Origin: Murdochiella massiliensis
GTDB lineage: Bacteria; Bacillota; Clostridia; Tissierellales; Peptoniphilaceae
NCBI RefSeq assembly: GCF_900059565.1
Contig: NZ_FIZW01000002.1
Coordinates: forward strand, 186,001-250,000
Direction: 5' to 3'
Length of the DNA: 64,000 bases
The position numbers and the translations under genes were made by a program. Shown here piece by piece: positions 9,170-18,501 of this stretch. How positions within the stretch are numbered: the stretch's first letter is position 1; every line of letters starts with the position of its first letter. The notes below the pieces were generated by a model. That model was not told the DNA's origin, searched no databases, and worked only from the letters and a program-made list of their open reading frames with translations.

Positions 9170-9685
9170 TTACAGCTGATACATCGACTGGTCGGTCACC
9201 GACTGTTTAACCGCGGCATCGACATCCACGCCCTTCGGAACGATAACGTAAATGTCCTTGGTCACTTTTTGAATATCGCCATTCAAGGCATATACGCCGC
9301 CACTGACAAAGTCGAAAATCTGACGTTTCTTATCGACCTCCAACATCTCAAGATTTAAGACAACCGTACGTGCCTGAGCGATGTTGTCCAATACCTTCGG
9401 TCCGTCATCATACTCCAGCGGTTCCTGAATGCTGATGCGCATACGAGCGGAACCGGAAGCCATATCGATGACTTTGCCCAAACGGGAAGCGGAAGAAGAA
9501 GACTCTTCATATCCTGCAGAGGCATAATCGGAAGAATAATTCGACGCTTTTTCCTGTTCCGGGTGGGCATCATAGGAATTATCATAGGAGCCGCGATCGG
9601 CATAATCGTATTCGTCGTTGTAGTCTTCGTCCTCATACTGATCTTCAATGCCGATCATGTTTTTCATCTTTTCAAAAAAACCCAT
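9170..9685 (-). CDS. sepF: Cell division protein SepF
   Basis: SepF, 171 aa, tethers FtsZ to the membrane and shapes the division septum. The N-terminal amphipathic helix MGFFEKMKNMIG is the membrane anchor; an acidic Tyr/Asp/Ser-rich linker (about 13-70) follows, then the SepF domain (about 80-165: ARTVVLNLEMLEVDKKRQIFDFVSGGVYAL). Placed directly after yggS, the common sepF context in Gram-positives. The hairpin terminator at 9131-9161 ends the unit. Confidence 0.95.
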   Translation of the reverse strand: MGFFEKMKNMIGIEDQYEDEDYNDEYDYADRGSYDNSYDAHPEQEKASNYSSDYASAGYEESSSSASRLGKVIDMASGSARMRISIQEPLEYDDGPKVLDNIAQARTVVLNLEMLEVDKKRQIFDFVSGGVYALNGDIQKVTKDIYVIVPKGVDVDAAVKQSVTDQSMYQL

Positions 9686-9698
9686 TCTATCCTCCTCA

Positions 9699-10382
9699 TC
9701 AGCTTCGTTTTCCGAATAAAGAGGTTCCGATGCGAACCATCGTCGCCCCTTCTTCTAATGCCACTTCAAAATCATGCGACATTCCCATGGACAAAATGTC
9801 CGGCTGGTTTCTATTATAACCGATGGAACGGCACTTTTCGAACAAAGTGCGCATCTTTTTGAACATCGGTCGGACATCCTCGGGATCCGATGCTGCCGGT
9901 GCGACCGTCATCAATCCCCGAAGGCGAACACGACGCATCTCTTCTGCTGCATCGAATAAGGGTAAAACCTCCTCAACCGGACATCCTCCTTTTTGTGCTT
10001 CTTCTCCGATATTGACCTCAATCAATGCATCAAAATGGCGATCATCACGAATGCCGATGCGTTCCATCTCCTGAAGAAGCGACAGACGATCAACACTTTG
10101 GACCAGGACGACATTTGTTGGAAGTTGACGCACTTTATTTCTCTGCAACTGGCCGATCATGTGTAAACGACTGCCTGCAAAAGCCGCTTGCTTGCGCAAC
10201 ATTTCCTGCACGCGATTTTCGCCCAAATCCAACAAGCCGAGTGAAACGGCTTCGTGAATCCGTTCTTCTTCGACGGTTTTTGTCACGGCGATGAGCGTAA
10301 TTTCGTCCGGACGATGACCGAAACGAGCTGCTGCAGCATCCATCCGTTCGCGAATATCTTCCCAATTTTCTTTTAATCCCAT
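9699..10382 (-). CDS. YggS/YlmE-family pyridoxal phosphate homeostasis protein
   Basis: PLP-binding protein of the YggS (ProSC/PLPBP) family, 227 aa, a TIM-barrel like the N-terminal domain of alanine racemase; it keeps free PLP in balance and has no proven enzymatic activity. The PLP lysine is K35 in LIAVTKT; LGENRVQEM, HMIGQLQRNK and SMGMSHDFEVALEEGATMVRIGTSLFG are the other signatures. Sits just upstream of sepF and overlaps the preceding HlyD-like gene by 10 bp, so it is probably translated with it. Confidence 0.95.
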   Translation of the reverse strand: MGLKENWEDIRERMDAAAARFGHRPDEITLIAVTKTVEEERIHEAVSLGLLDLGENRVQEMLRKQAAFAGSRLHMIGQLQRNKVRQLPTNVVLVQSVDRLSLLQEMERIGIRDDRHFDALIEVNIGEEAQKGGCPVEEVLPLFDAAEEMRRVRLRGLMTVAPAASDPEDVRPMFKKMRTLFEKCRSIGYNRNQPDILSMGMSHDFEVALEEGATMVRIGTSLFGKRS

Positions 10383-11389
10383 CGGTACAGTCCTCCCTCC
10401 TTTACGTTCTGTGGACGAAGGATAACACGATCAAATCGACGAAGAGCCGCCTCGTCATCGTTATCATCCCCTCCAGCAACAAAAAATTCATCGTTTTTTT
10501 TCTCCGCACCCATGAGGTGAACCGGTATCTTTTTTGCAACATGATTTTTGTCCAAAACATAGCAGAACGTTTCAGCACCTTCACGAACAATGGCGGTTCC
10601 GGGAATGCGATAGCATTCGGCTTCGGACAGCACTAAACGAATTTGGGCAAAGCGTTCCCCGCGAATGCGCAAAACTCCGTCGCGAAGCGAAAAAATCAAC
10701 AAGCTACGACCGAGCTCATCGTCACTGCGACGCACCAATTTTCCATGAAGAATGACATTCTTATCCGTTTTCAGCGTATATTCTTCATTCAAACGGACAT
10801 CCAGAGGGAGAACTGACTGCGGTAAATCCAAGGCCAGATAAAACAGACGATTATCGATAAATTTAAGGCCCGAGAACTCCTGATGCGAAGCATTCTCTGA
10901 ACCAAGATCGCCGGGAGAAAGCAAATTAAGCGATTCCGGCGTAAAAAGCGATTCATATCCGTCCGAAAACGGATAGACTATTCCGGAAAATGGCGTCAAT
11001 ACGGCATCTTGTTGAAGCATATTTTTCAGATACTCTTCCTCCGCCGTTCCGGCAAGCCGCGTAGCCGCAGATTCCAGACGTCGACGAACGGATTCATCCA
11101 ATTTAATGAGCGGCGTATCTACACGATAGCGAATCTCCGTGTTAACACCATGTAACGCGTCCTTTGGCCAATCCAGGTGCTGAAAAACATCCGGCGCATA
11201 TTCATGAAAAATGAAAGCACCTCTCCCCTCTCGAGATTGCTCCACGCGTTCCGACTGCACAAGGGTAATGGTCTTTGGATGAATAACCCTCCGAAAGAAA
11301 AAAGCCAAGAGGATTATCAGCAGCACAAAGATCAGCAATTTCCAAATGGAAAAACGACGTTTTACTTTTTTCTTCACTTCAATCGGCAT
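10373..11389 (-). CDS. HlyD/membrane-fusion-like protein of the SepF cluster
   Basis: Single-pass membrane protein, 338 aa. A basic N-terminus (KKKVKRRF) is followed by one transmembrane helix at about 15-36; the rest is predicted extracytoplasmic. Around residues 120-165 (AVLTPFSGIVYPFSDGYES) there is a lipoyl/HlyD-like beta segment, and a later beta-barrel-like region ends with RFDRVILRPQNVKEGGLYRW. This resembles the HlyD-family adaptors often annotated beside yggS-sepF in clostridia. No transporter partner is encoded nearby, so an adaptor role in efflux is doubtful and an envelope or division role is equally possible. Overlaps plsY by 11 bp. Confidence 0.75.
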   Translation of the reverse strand: MPIEVKKKVKRRFSIWKLLIFVLLIILLAFFFRRVIHPKTITLVQSERVEQSREGRGAFIFHEYAPDVFQHLDWPKDALHGVNTEIRYRVDTPLIKLDESVRRRLESAATRLAGTAEEEYLKNMLQQDAVLTPFSGIVYPFSDGYESLFTPESLNLLSPGDLGSENASHQEFSGLKFIDNRLFYLALDLPQSVLPLDVRLNEEYTLKTDKNVILHGKLVRRSDDELGRSLLIFSLRDGVLRIRGERFAQIRLVLSEAECYRIPGTAIVREGAETFCYVLDKNHVAKKIPVHLMGAEKKNDEFFVAGGDDNDDEAALRRFDRVILRPQNVKEGGLYRWD

Positions 11390-11981
11390 GGTCGCCTCCT
11401 ATGCGTGCTTCCTTGCCCTGAATAAGACGTTGAATATTATCCTTGTGACGATAAACGCAAACCAAGGCACAAAAAAGCAAAGCCACGCGGATCACCGGTG
11501 GGTGCGCAGTAAAGAACAGCGTGTAAATTGTTGAACCGCTCACTGCAAGAAGCGACCCCAGCGAAACAAAGCGCGTTCCGATCACAATAACAAAGAATAT
11601 AGCAAGCCAAAAAAGGGTTAATGGTGTATCGACCACCATCATCGCACCACAAATCGTCGCAACGCCTTTTCCACCGTAAAAATGCAGAAATGGTGAGTAG
11701 CAGTGCCCAAAGACGGAGAAAAACAAAGCAAGCGCTGTAGCCAGCGGATCATAAGGAACGAGAAGACGAGCAAACCAAATGGACAACGCGCCTTTTCCGA
11801 AATCACCGGCAAACGTCAGAAGGCCGATCTTTACACCAAGCGTACGAAGCACATTGGTCGAACCGATGTTGCCGCTTCCGCTCTGACGAATATCGGTGTG
11901 CGCAAGGGTTTTTCCGAGCAACAGACCTGTCGGCAGTCCACCAAGGAAATAACTGAAAAGAAGAACCGCAAGCAGGTGCAT
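11379..11981 (-). CDS. plsY: Acyl-phosphate:glycerol-3-phosphate acyltransferase PlsY
   Basis: PlsY makes lysophosphatidate from acyl-phosphate and glycerol-3-phosphate, the first acylation of phospholipid synthesis; 200 aa, integral membrane protein with about five helices. Signature loops are visible: SGSGNIGSTNVLRTLG (about 33-48), a glycine-rich YGGKGVATICGA (about 102-113) and the C-terminal VCVYRHKDNIQRL. The N-terminal helix also carries the FLGGLPTG segment. Between der (two nucleotides upstream) and the HlyD-like gene. Confidence 0.95.
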   Translation of the reverse strand: MHLLAVLLFSYFLGGLPTGLLLGKTLAHTDIRQSGSGNIGSTNVLRTLGVKIGLLTFAGDFGKGALSIWFARLLVPYDPLATALALFFSVFGHCYSPFLHFYGGKGVATICGAMMVVDTPLTLFWLAIFFVIVIGTRFVSLGSLLAVSGSTIYTLFFTAHPPVIRVALLFCALVCVYRHKDNIQRLIQGKEARIGGDHAD

Positions 11982-11983
11982 GG

Positions 11984-13297
11984 TTACTCCTTTCTTTCCC
12001 GCACTTCAAGCTGCAGCGCCACACCGGTAAAATCAAAATTTTTGCGCAACTGATTTTCCAGATAGCGGAGATACGAAAAATGCATCAGCTCCGCGTCATT
12101 CACGTAAAACAAAAACTTGGGCGGACGCGTAGAAACCTGTGAAGCATAGAAAATTTTTAACCGATTGCCTTTGTCCGTCGGCGGTGGATTCATTACAACC
12201 GCATCACGAACTAAATTATTCAGAAGTCCCGTGGAAATGCGAAAACTGTAATGTTCATCGACCGCTTCGATCAGAGAAAACAAGCGATCCATACGTTGGC
12301 CCGTTTTAACGGAAACAGAAAGAATCGGTGCGTAATGATTGAACGTCAGCACTTGGCGAATGCGTTCTTCCATATTGCGCAAGGTGTTGGTTTCTTTTTC
12401 AACGAGATCCCATTTGTTTAACACAATAATAGAGGCCTTGCGCTGATCATGCGCATAACCGGCAATCTTTGCATCCTGCTCCGACGGGCCTTCTTTTGCA
12501 TCAATCAAAAAGAGACAGAGATCTGCACGATCTACGGAGGATAACGTACGCAGAACGGAATATTTTTCAATGCGGGTATCCACCGATCGCTGTCGACGAA
12601 GACCTGCGGTATCAATCAGAGTATAACTTCTACCGTTGCGCTCATAATAGGAGTCAATGGCGTCGCGCGTCGTTCCGGGAATATCCGTGACAATCATACG
12701 GTCTTCGCCTAAAAGCGAATTGACCATGGAGCTTTTGCCGACATTCGGTTTGCCGATAAGGGCGATCTTCAGCGAATCATCTTCCTCTTCCGTCTCTACA
12801 CCTTTCGGCAAATGGGCAAAAATCGCATCCAGTAAATCGCCGAGCCCGTATTGCTGCTCCGCGGAAATCACAAAGAGTTCAGGAAAACCCAGTTCATAAA
12901 ATTCATACACCTCATGAGGCGTATCGTGCGTGTCAATTTTGTTGACAACCACCATACAGGGCTTACCGCTGCGACGTATTTTTTCCGCCACCATTTGATC
13001 CATGGCGGTGATACCGGTACGGCCATCCACCAAAAAAAGCACCAACTGACTGTCCGCCAAGGCCAGTTCCACCTGAAAAGCAATCTGCGTTGCCATCACA
13101 TCGTCGGAATTCACTTCCAATCCGCCGGTATCCATGAGCAAAAAATAACGATTCTGCCATTCTACTTCACGATAAAGGCGATCACGCGTAACGCCGGGGG
13201 TATCTTCCGTTATGGCGGCACGCTGACCGACGAGCTTATTAAAAAGAGTGGATTTTCCGACATTCGGACGTCCGACAATCGATACAATAGGTCGCAT
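11984..13297 (-). CDS. der: Ribosome-associated GTPase Der (EngA)
   Basis: Der, 437 aa, an essential tandem GTPase in 50S subunit assembly. The first G domain has GRPNVGKST, DTPG and NKID; the second has GKPNVGKSS (about residue 181), DIPGTTRD, DTAG and NKWD; the C-terminal KH-like domain follows (about 350-437, PPTDKGNRLKIFYASQVSTRPP). I start at ATG 13297, which forms TAATG with the stop of the preceding gene. A 36-nt in-frame extension upstream is unlikely, since family members start MRPIVSIVGRPNVGKS. Confidence 0.97.
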   Translation of the reverse strand: MRPIVSIVGRPNVGKSTLFNKLVGQRAAITEDTPGVTRDRLYREVEWQNRYFLLMDTGGLEVNSDDVMATQIAFQVELALADSQLVLFLVDGRTGITAMDQMVAEKIRRSGKPCMVVVNKIDTHDTPHEVYEFYELGFPELFVISAEQQYGLGDLLDAIFAHLPKGVETEEEDDSLKIALIGKPNVGKSSMVNSLLGEDRMIVTDIPGTTRDAIDSYYERNGRSYTLIDTAGLRRQRSVDTRIEKYSVLRTLSSVDRADLCLFLIDAKEGPSEQDAKIAGYAHDQRKASIIVLNKWDLVEKETNTLRNMEERIRQVLTFNHYAPILSVSVKTGQRMDRLFSLIEAVDEHYSFRISTGLLNNLVRDAVVMNPPPTDKGNRLKIFYASQVSTRPPKFLFYVNDAELMHFSYLRYLENQLRKNFDFTGVALQLEVRERKE

Positions 13298-13761
13298 TAC
13301 GCCTCCATTCCCGATTGTTTTTTCGTACAACAATCGTCCGTTTGTTCCAAAACGCTCGTGCGATACAGCATATGCACTGCCGGAATGTTGCCTTCTTTTT
13401 TATCCACTGGTCGAATGATGAACGAATAGAGAACCAGTCCCAAGAAACCGGCAAGCACACTCAACACTTCATTCCCTTTGCCCATCCGTTGCTGGATAAA
13501 AAGGCTCAAAAGAAGACCGCCGAGAAAAAACACAAGCGGCAATACGTAGAGCAACCCGACGCGACGGAAAAACTGTTTGTTTTCCATTTCGACCATCACC
13601 CATTCGCCCTCGGCAACACCTAACGTATTTTCAATGCGATAACTGCTGGGCTTGGCATGACAAGCGTTGCAGGCTTGACAGGAACCGCACGCTTCTGCGC
13701 GCATAACCATAATCTCACATAGGTTTCCTTCGCATTTCGTCACCAATGCTTTGTTTTTCAT
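13297..13761 (-). CDS. RseC/SoxR-reducing-system-like membrane protein
   Basis: Small membrane protein, 154 aa, of the RseC/MucC family (in Proteobacteria linked to sigma-E control and to SoxR reduction; in clostridia its role is open). The N-terminal part has a four-cysteine cluster CGSCQACNAC (about 24-33) suited to an Fe-S or metal site. Two transmembrane helices follow (about 69-90 and 99-118), then a soluble tail with a terminal Cys pair (DDCC). ATG 13761 has GGAGG five nucleotides upstream. Stop overlaps the der start. Confidence 0.82.
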   Translation of the reverse strand: MKNKALVTKCEGNLCEIMVMRAEACGSCQACNACHAKPSSYRIENTLGVAEGEWVMVEMENKQFFRRVGLLYVLPLVFFLGGLLLSLFIQQRMGKGNEVLSVLAGFLGLVLYSFIIRPVDKKEGNIPAVHMLYRTSVLEQTDDCCTKKQSGMEA

Positions 13762-13827
13762 ACCTGCCTCCTTTCCAACAGCTCCGGTTAAAATTCCGAT
13801 TGATGACACATTTCTTACGCGTATCTC

Positions 13828-15603
13828 TTATTCCTTATTCGGTGCAATATGGAGCTCTTGATATTGTTTTTCGGAAATGACGGTGGGTGCATCCATCATG
13901 AGATCCTGCGCGGTCTGCGTCTTCGGGAAAGCAATAACGTCACGAATATTGCTGCGGTTAATCATCATCATAATAAATCGATCAAGCCCATAGGCAATGC
14001 CGCCATGCGGCGGTGTGCCGTACTTTAACGCATCCACAAAGAAGCCGAAACGTGATGCAATCTCTTCTTCGCTCAGTTTCAGCAGTCGAAAGATCTTATC
14101 CTGCAATTCGGCATTGTTAATACGGATGGATCCGCCGCCTCGCTCATCTCCGTTAATAACGATATCATACGCCTGCGCACGAACACGAAGCGGATCGGTA
14201 TCTAAAAGCGGAAGATCTTCTTCCAAAGGCTTGGTGAACGGATGATGCATCGCGACATAGCGTTGTTCATCTTCATCATATTCAAACATCGGAAAATCAA
14301 CGACCCAGCAAAGCGCAAAATCATCCGGAGCAAAGGTCAGCTGTTCGTTTGCCACCGTTGTACGAAGCGTTCCCAGGCGTTCCAGTGTCTTCATTTCCGG
14401 CCCGATCAGAAGAACAGCGACATCCCCCTCATTAAGCGCCAGACGCTCCTCCAGGAAATGCTTCGTTTCTTCCGTCAAAAATTTATTGAAACTGGACTGA
14501 ATGCCTTCTGTCGTTTTCTTTACCCACAGCATACCATTTGCGCCGATGCCTTTAGCAAATGTCGCAAGAGCATCCAATTTTTTCCGGGTATAGTTCTCCG
14601 CCTGTCCGTCAAAATTGATCCCGGCAATAAGTGAGCCATCGACTTTAGCCTGTTGGAAAAGACCGAAATCGGTAGTTTCCTCGATTCCGTTCAGCTTTAC
14701 AATTTCAAAGCCGTAACGAAGATCGGGTTTATCCGTTCCGAAACGATTCATGGCTTCTTCATAGCGAATGCGACGGAACGGGCGAGGCAAATCCAGACCT
14801 AGAATATCATGAAAAACGGACGCCATTAAACGCTCATTGATTTCCAGGACATCTTCCATCGTCACAAACGACATTTCAATATCTACCTGCGTAAAATCGG
14901 GCTGGCGATTAGCGCGAAGATCTTCATCACGGAAGCACCGCGCTACCTGATAATACCGATCGGTTCCTCCGATCATGAGCAGCTGTTTATAAAGCTGGGG
15001 ACTCTGTGGAAGAGCATAAAACTTGCCTTCGGAAACGCGTGAAGGGACCAGATAATCGCGTGCACCTTCCGGGGTGGGTTTTCCCAAATACGGTGTCTCC
15101 ACTTCAATAAAGCCTTCATGATACAAAAATTCACGAAACGCGCGTGTAATTTCGGCACGTTTGGTCAGCATTTCCTGCATTCTTGGTTTTCGTAAATCAA
15201 GATAACGGTATTTTAAGCGCATTTCTTCTTTGACGTCATCATCGTCACGAATATAGATGGGCGGTGTTTTCGCCACATCCAATATGCGCAAAGTATCGCA
15301 AATCACTTCAATATCACCGGTGGAAAGATCCGGATTCTTCGCGGAACGTTCGACCACATGGCCGACTGCCGCCAGAACATATTCCTGGTGAACGGTCTTA
15401 GCTTTATCGTACAGCGCTTCATCCTCTTCACGGTTAAAAGTCAACTGTACAATGCCCGTACGATCCCTCAGGTCGATAAAGGCTAATGCGCCCAGATCGC
15501 GTACTTTTTGCGCCCAGCCCATCAGCACGACGGTTTTTCCAATGTCTTCTTTACGTAGCACGCCGCAATCATGCGAGCGCGTCAATCCGTTAAGCGATTC
15601 CAT
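13828..15603 (-). CDS. aspS: Aspartyl-tRNA synthetase, bacterial type
   Basis: AspRS, 591 aa, class IIb. The N-terminal OB anticodon-binding domain (about 1-110: GKTVVLMGWAQKVRDLGALAFIDLRDRTG) is followed by the catalytic core with motif 2 YYQVARCFRDEDLRANRQPDFTQVDIEMSF split over residues about 205-235, the bacterial GAD insertion (about 300-410), and motif 3 GGIAYGLDRFIMMM. The ATG at 15603 gives the family N-terminus MESLNGLTRSHDCG; the open frame extends 48 codons upstream through the preceding gene. Whether it is discriminating or also charges tRNA-Asn cannot be told here. Confidence 0.97.
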   Translation of the reverse strand: MESLNGLTRSHDCGVLRKEDIGKTVVLMGWAQKVRDLGALAFIDLRDRTGIVQLTFNREEDEALYDKAKTVHQEYVLAAVGHVVERSAKNPDLSTGDIEVICDTLRILDVAKTPPIYIRDDDDVKEEMRLKYRYLDLRKPRMQEMLTKRAEITRAFREFLYHEGFIEVETPYLGKPTPEGARDYLVPSRVSEGKFYALPQSPQLYKQLLMIGGTDRYYQVARCFRDEDLRANRQPDFTQVDIEMSFVTMEDVLEINERLMASVFHDILGLDLPRPFRRIRYEEAMNRFGTDKPDLRYGFEIVKLNGIEETTDFGLFQQAKVDGSLIAGINFDGQAENYTRKKLDALATFAKGIGANGMLWVKKTTEGIQSSFNKFLTEETKHFLEERLALNEGDVAVLLIGPEMKTLERLGTLRTTVANEQLTFAPDDFALCWVVDFPMFEYDEDEQRYVAMHHPFTKPLEEDLPLLDTDPLRVRAQAYDIVINGDERGGGSIRINNAELQDKIFRLLKLSEEEIASRFGFFVDALKYGTPPHGGIAYGLDRFIMMMINRSNIRDVIAFPKTQTAQDLMMDAPTVISEKQYQELHIAPNKE

Positions 15604-15614
15604 ACTTTCTCCTT

Positions 15615-16244
15615 TTATTCCTGTTCCAGCACAGCGCGGACATAGGGATTCCAACGCCTCTCGTTTTCCATTGTCGTGGTTTCCCCGTGACCGGGATAAA
15701 TCACCCGATTTTCGGATATAGAAAACAGTTTTTTCAGCGATGCACACATTTGCCCTTCATCCCCGGTAAATAAATCCATTCGTCCGATGGAACCGCAAAA
15801 AAGCGTATCGCCGGTAAACAATGCCTCGCCTAACTGAAAGACCACACTTCCCTGCGTGTGTCCCGGCGTTTCAATAGCCGATAACGAAAGCGAGGAAATG
15901 TCGTCTCCTTCTACGAACCAACGGCCCGGTGTAATATCCTTTGCCTGATCACCTAAAAGATCGGCATACTGACGAAGCGTATTGGTCAAAACATCTTTTT
16001 CATTTTTATGCAACCAAATCGGCGCATCATATTCCCGGTGATAATAACCGGCTCCGGCAATGTGGTCCACGTGAGCATGGGTCAATAAAATATCCGTCAA
16101 CGTGAGCTTTTCGTCTTTAAGATAGCGATCAAATGAGGCGATCCTGGCGCCCGGATCAATCAGGATGGCCAGTTTTTTGACTTCGTCGCTCACAAGATAG
16201 CTGTTTTCACCGAAATAAGCACCTAAAGCAGTACGAATTTGCAT
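15615..16244 (-). CDS. MBL-fold hydrolase, glyoxalase II-like (YcbL type)
   Basis: Metallo-beta-lactamase-fold hydrolase, 209 aa, close to the small hydroxyacylglutathione hydrolase-like YcbL group. Metal ligands are in THAHVDH (about 55-61), the single histidine of ETPGHTQGS, the aspartate of FTGDTLF and the histidine of YPGHGE. It lacks the C-terminal substrate domain of full glyoxalase II, so the physiological thioester is unknown. Between relA (upstream, 8 bp) and aspS, the usual relA-(dtd)-MBL-hisS-aspS neighbourhood with dtd and hisS missing. Confidence 0.88.
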   Translation of the reverse strand: MQIRTALGAYFGENSYLVSDEVKKLAILIDPGARIASFDRYLKDEKLTLTDILLTHAHVDHIAGAGYYHREYDAPIWLHKNEKDVLTNTLRQYADLLGDQAKDITPGRWFVEGDDISSLSLSAIETPGHTQGSVVFQLGEALFTGDTLFCGSIGRMDLFTGDEGQMCASLKKLFSISENRVIYPGHGETTTMENERRWNPYVRAVLEQE

Positions 16245-16252
16245 TCTTTCTC

Positions 16253-18448
16253 CTAACCGTTCATGCGGAAAACGCTGATTGTGTTGGGCACAGCGCGTAT
16301 TTTTCGCATGACTTCATATACTTCGTCGGCATCATCAATCTCCATGGTCATGAGAATGTGCGACATATTGTCGTTATCCGTATGCACCTGTAAGCCGGAC
16401 ATATTGATATCCATCTTATTGAGCAATTCGACGATATTGGCCATGTACCCCGTTTTATTGCGCGCCAAAATGCGCAACGTTGAATAGAATTTTGCCTTTT
16501 CGGTCTTTGCCCATTCCACCTGAATCAGGCGTTCCGGTTGTTTTGTGTTGACAATGTTGGCACAGTCACAACGATGCACGGAAATTCCCCGCCCCATGGT
16601 GATATAGCCGATAATGTCATCTCCCGGAACCGGCGAACAGCACTGCGCCAGCTTGATTTGCAGGTTAGAAACGCCTTCTCCGCGAATGCGAACCGCTTCA
16701 TCGGTCATTTTGGAGCCGTGAAGCTCCACTTTTGGCGGCGCAGTCTGTTCCGAAGCCTGCTGCATTTCATTAAGGCGTTTTTCCTCTTCTTCCCTGCTCT
16801 TCTGCTCTTCATAGGCATTCTTCAGGCGTCCTGTGATACTTGCTAAAGATTGAGAGCCAAAGCCGATAGCGGCATAAAGATCGTCCGGAGAAGAATAGCT
16901 CGTGCGGGCAATTATCATACCCATGAGGGCATCGGTCATCAGTTCATTTGCATGATAGCCATCTTTCTTAAGATCCTGAATGAGCATATCGCGCCCAATG
17001 GCAATGTTGTCTTCACGATTAGCATGCTTGAAAAACTGACGAATTTTTTGTTTTGTCGATGGATTTGCAACAAATTTAAGCCAATCTCTTGAAGGGCCGG
17101 CAGTATTTTTTGACGTAAGGACTTCGACAATATTGCCATTCTCCAAAACATGATCCAACGGAACCAATCTTCCGTCCACTTTGGCGCCCACGCAATGATT
17201 TCCGATATCGGAGTGAATGCGATAGGCAAAATCTACGGGAGTCGATCCGCGTGTAAGTTCCACCACATCCCCGCGCGGAGAAAAGACATACACTTCATCC
17301 GAAAAGAAATCGCCTTTCAGTGTTTCCATATACTCCGTAGAATCGGTGGCTGTTTTCTGCCATTCCATCAATTGACGCACCCAGGTCAACTTCTTATCAA
17401 AAGCCGTCTTCTTGCGACGTCCTTCCTTGTATTGCCAATGTGCGGCAATACCGTATTCCGCCGTTTGGTGCATTTCAAATGTACGAATCTGCACTTCAAA
17501 AGTTTCGCCGCCCGGACCGATCAGCGTCGTATGTAACGATTGATACATGTTCTGTTTCGGCATGGCAATGTAATCTTTGAATCGCTTCGGAATCGGCTTC
17601 CATAAGGTATGCACTATGCCCAAAACGGAATAGCAGTCCTTTACCGTATCCACGATGACCCGGATGGCGGACACATCAAAAATCTGGTCAAAGGTCTTAT
17701 TCTGTTGATACATTTTTTTATAAATGGAATAGAGCGTTTTCGGACGGCCGGAAATTTCAAAATGAATACCGATGGCATTGAGCTCATCGCTGAGCTGATC
17801 CATGATATGGCGAATGTATTCCTGTCTCTCTTCCAATCGCTTATGCACGAGCGCGGAAATTTCAAAATACGCATCCGGATCGAGATATTTTAAGCACAGA
17901 TCTTCCAATTCGGATTTAATCGTGGAAATACCGAGACGATGGGCAATCGGCACATAGATTTCAATGGTTTCCGTAGATTTTTCGATCTGCTTCGCTCGAT
18001 CTTTATAGTCCAGCGTGCGCAAATTATGCAGGCGATCCGCCAACTTGACGATGATCACGCGAATGTCGTTCGCCATCGCCATAACCATCTTACGGTAATT
18101 CTCCACCTGATTTTCGACTTTAGATTTGGATTGCAGTTGTTTAAGTTTGGTTACGCCGTCGACAAGATTGGTGATTTCTGCACCGAATTCCTGCGTCATA
18201 TCGGCTTCGGTGACGGACGTATCCTCTAAAACATCATGAAGAAGGCCCGCACAAATGGTCTGATCATCCATTTGCAACTCAGCCAAAATCATTGCCACGT
18301 GTAGAGGATGAATAATATACGGTTCACCGGAGTTGCGCTTCTGGCCTTCATGCGCCGAAGCCGCTAAATCATAGGCACGACGAATCAGCGCTTCATCCGT
18401 AGATGGATGATAGGCTTTTACCGCATTGATCAATTGGTCAATCGTCAT
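16253..18448 (-). CDS. relA: Bifunctional (p)ppGpp synthetase/hydrolase RSH
   Basis: Long RelA/SpoT homologue, 731 aa, that makes and degrades (p)ppGpp. Hydrolase HD domain: HPLHVAMIL, LLHDVLEDT and VKLADRLHNLRTL, all intact. Synthetase domain: PKRFKDYIAMPKQNMYQSLHTT and the EVQIRTFEMH segment. TGS domain around 385-450 (VYVFSPRGDVVELTRGSTPVDFAY), then a helical/CC domain (CCSPVPGDDIIGYITMGRGISVHR) and a C-terminal ACT domain. Both active sites appear intact, so it is probably the only long RSH. GGGGG ribosome-binding site; two TATAAT-like boxes occur at 18482-18496 but no clear -35. Confidence 0.96.
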   Translation of the reverse strand: MTIDQLINAVKAYHPSTDEALIRRAYDLAASAHEGQKRNSGEPYIIHPLHVAMILAELQMDDQTICAGLLHDVLEDTSVTEADMTQEFGAEITNLVDGVTKLKQLQSKSKVENQVENYRKMVMAMANDIRVIIVKLADRLHNLRTLDYKDRAKQIEKSTETIEIYVPIAHRLGISTIKSELEDLCLKYLDPDAYFEISALVHKRLEERQEYIRHIMDQLSDELNAIGIHFEISGRPKTLYSIYKKMYQQNKTFDQIFDVSAIRVIVDTVKDCYSVLGIVHTLWKPIPKRFKDYIAMPKQNMYQSLHTTLIGPGGETFEVQIRTFEMHQTAEYGIAAHWQYKEGRRKKTAFDKKLTWVRQLMEWQKTATDSTEYMETLKGDFFSDEVYVFSPRGDVVELTRGSTPVDFAYRIHSDIGNHCVGAKVDGRLVPLDHVLENGNIVEVLTSKNTAGPSRDWLKFVANPSTKQKIRQFFKHANREDNIAIGRDMLIQDLKKDGYHANELMTDALMGMIIARTSYSSPDDLYAAIGFGSQSLASITGRLKNAYEEQKSREEEEKRLNEMQQASEQTAPPKVELHGSKMTDEAVRIRGEGVSNLQIKLAQCCSPVPGDDIIGYITMGRGISVHRCDCANIVNTKQPERLIQVEWAKTEKAKFYSTLRILARNKTGYMANIVELLNKMDINMSGLQVHTDNDNMSHILMTMEIDDADEVYEVMRKIRAVPNTISVFRMNG

Positions 18449-18501
18449 GCCATCCCCCTTGCCATAGGAAATTCGTCTGTCGAAACGATCGAATTATATT
18501 A

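Noticed and set aside
12851-13429. 192-aa plus-strand open frame across der
   Set aside because: It runs antisense through the well-supported der and RseC-like genes, with no ribosome-binding site or recognisable domain.
15604-15747. 48-residue N-terminal extension of AspRS
   Set aside because: Overlaps the MBL-fold gene in another frame; the family N-terminus starts at ATG 15603.
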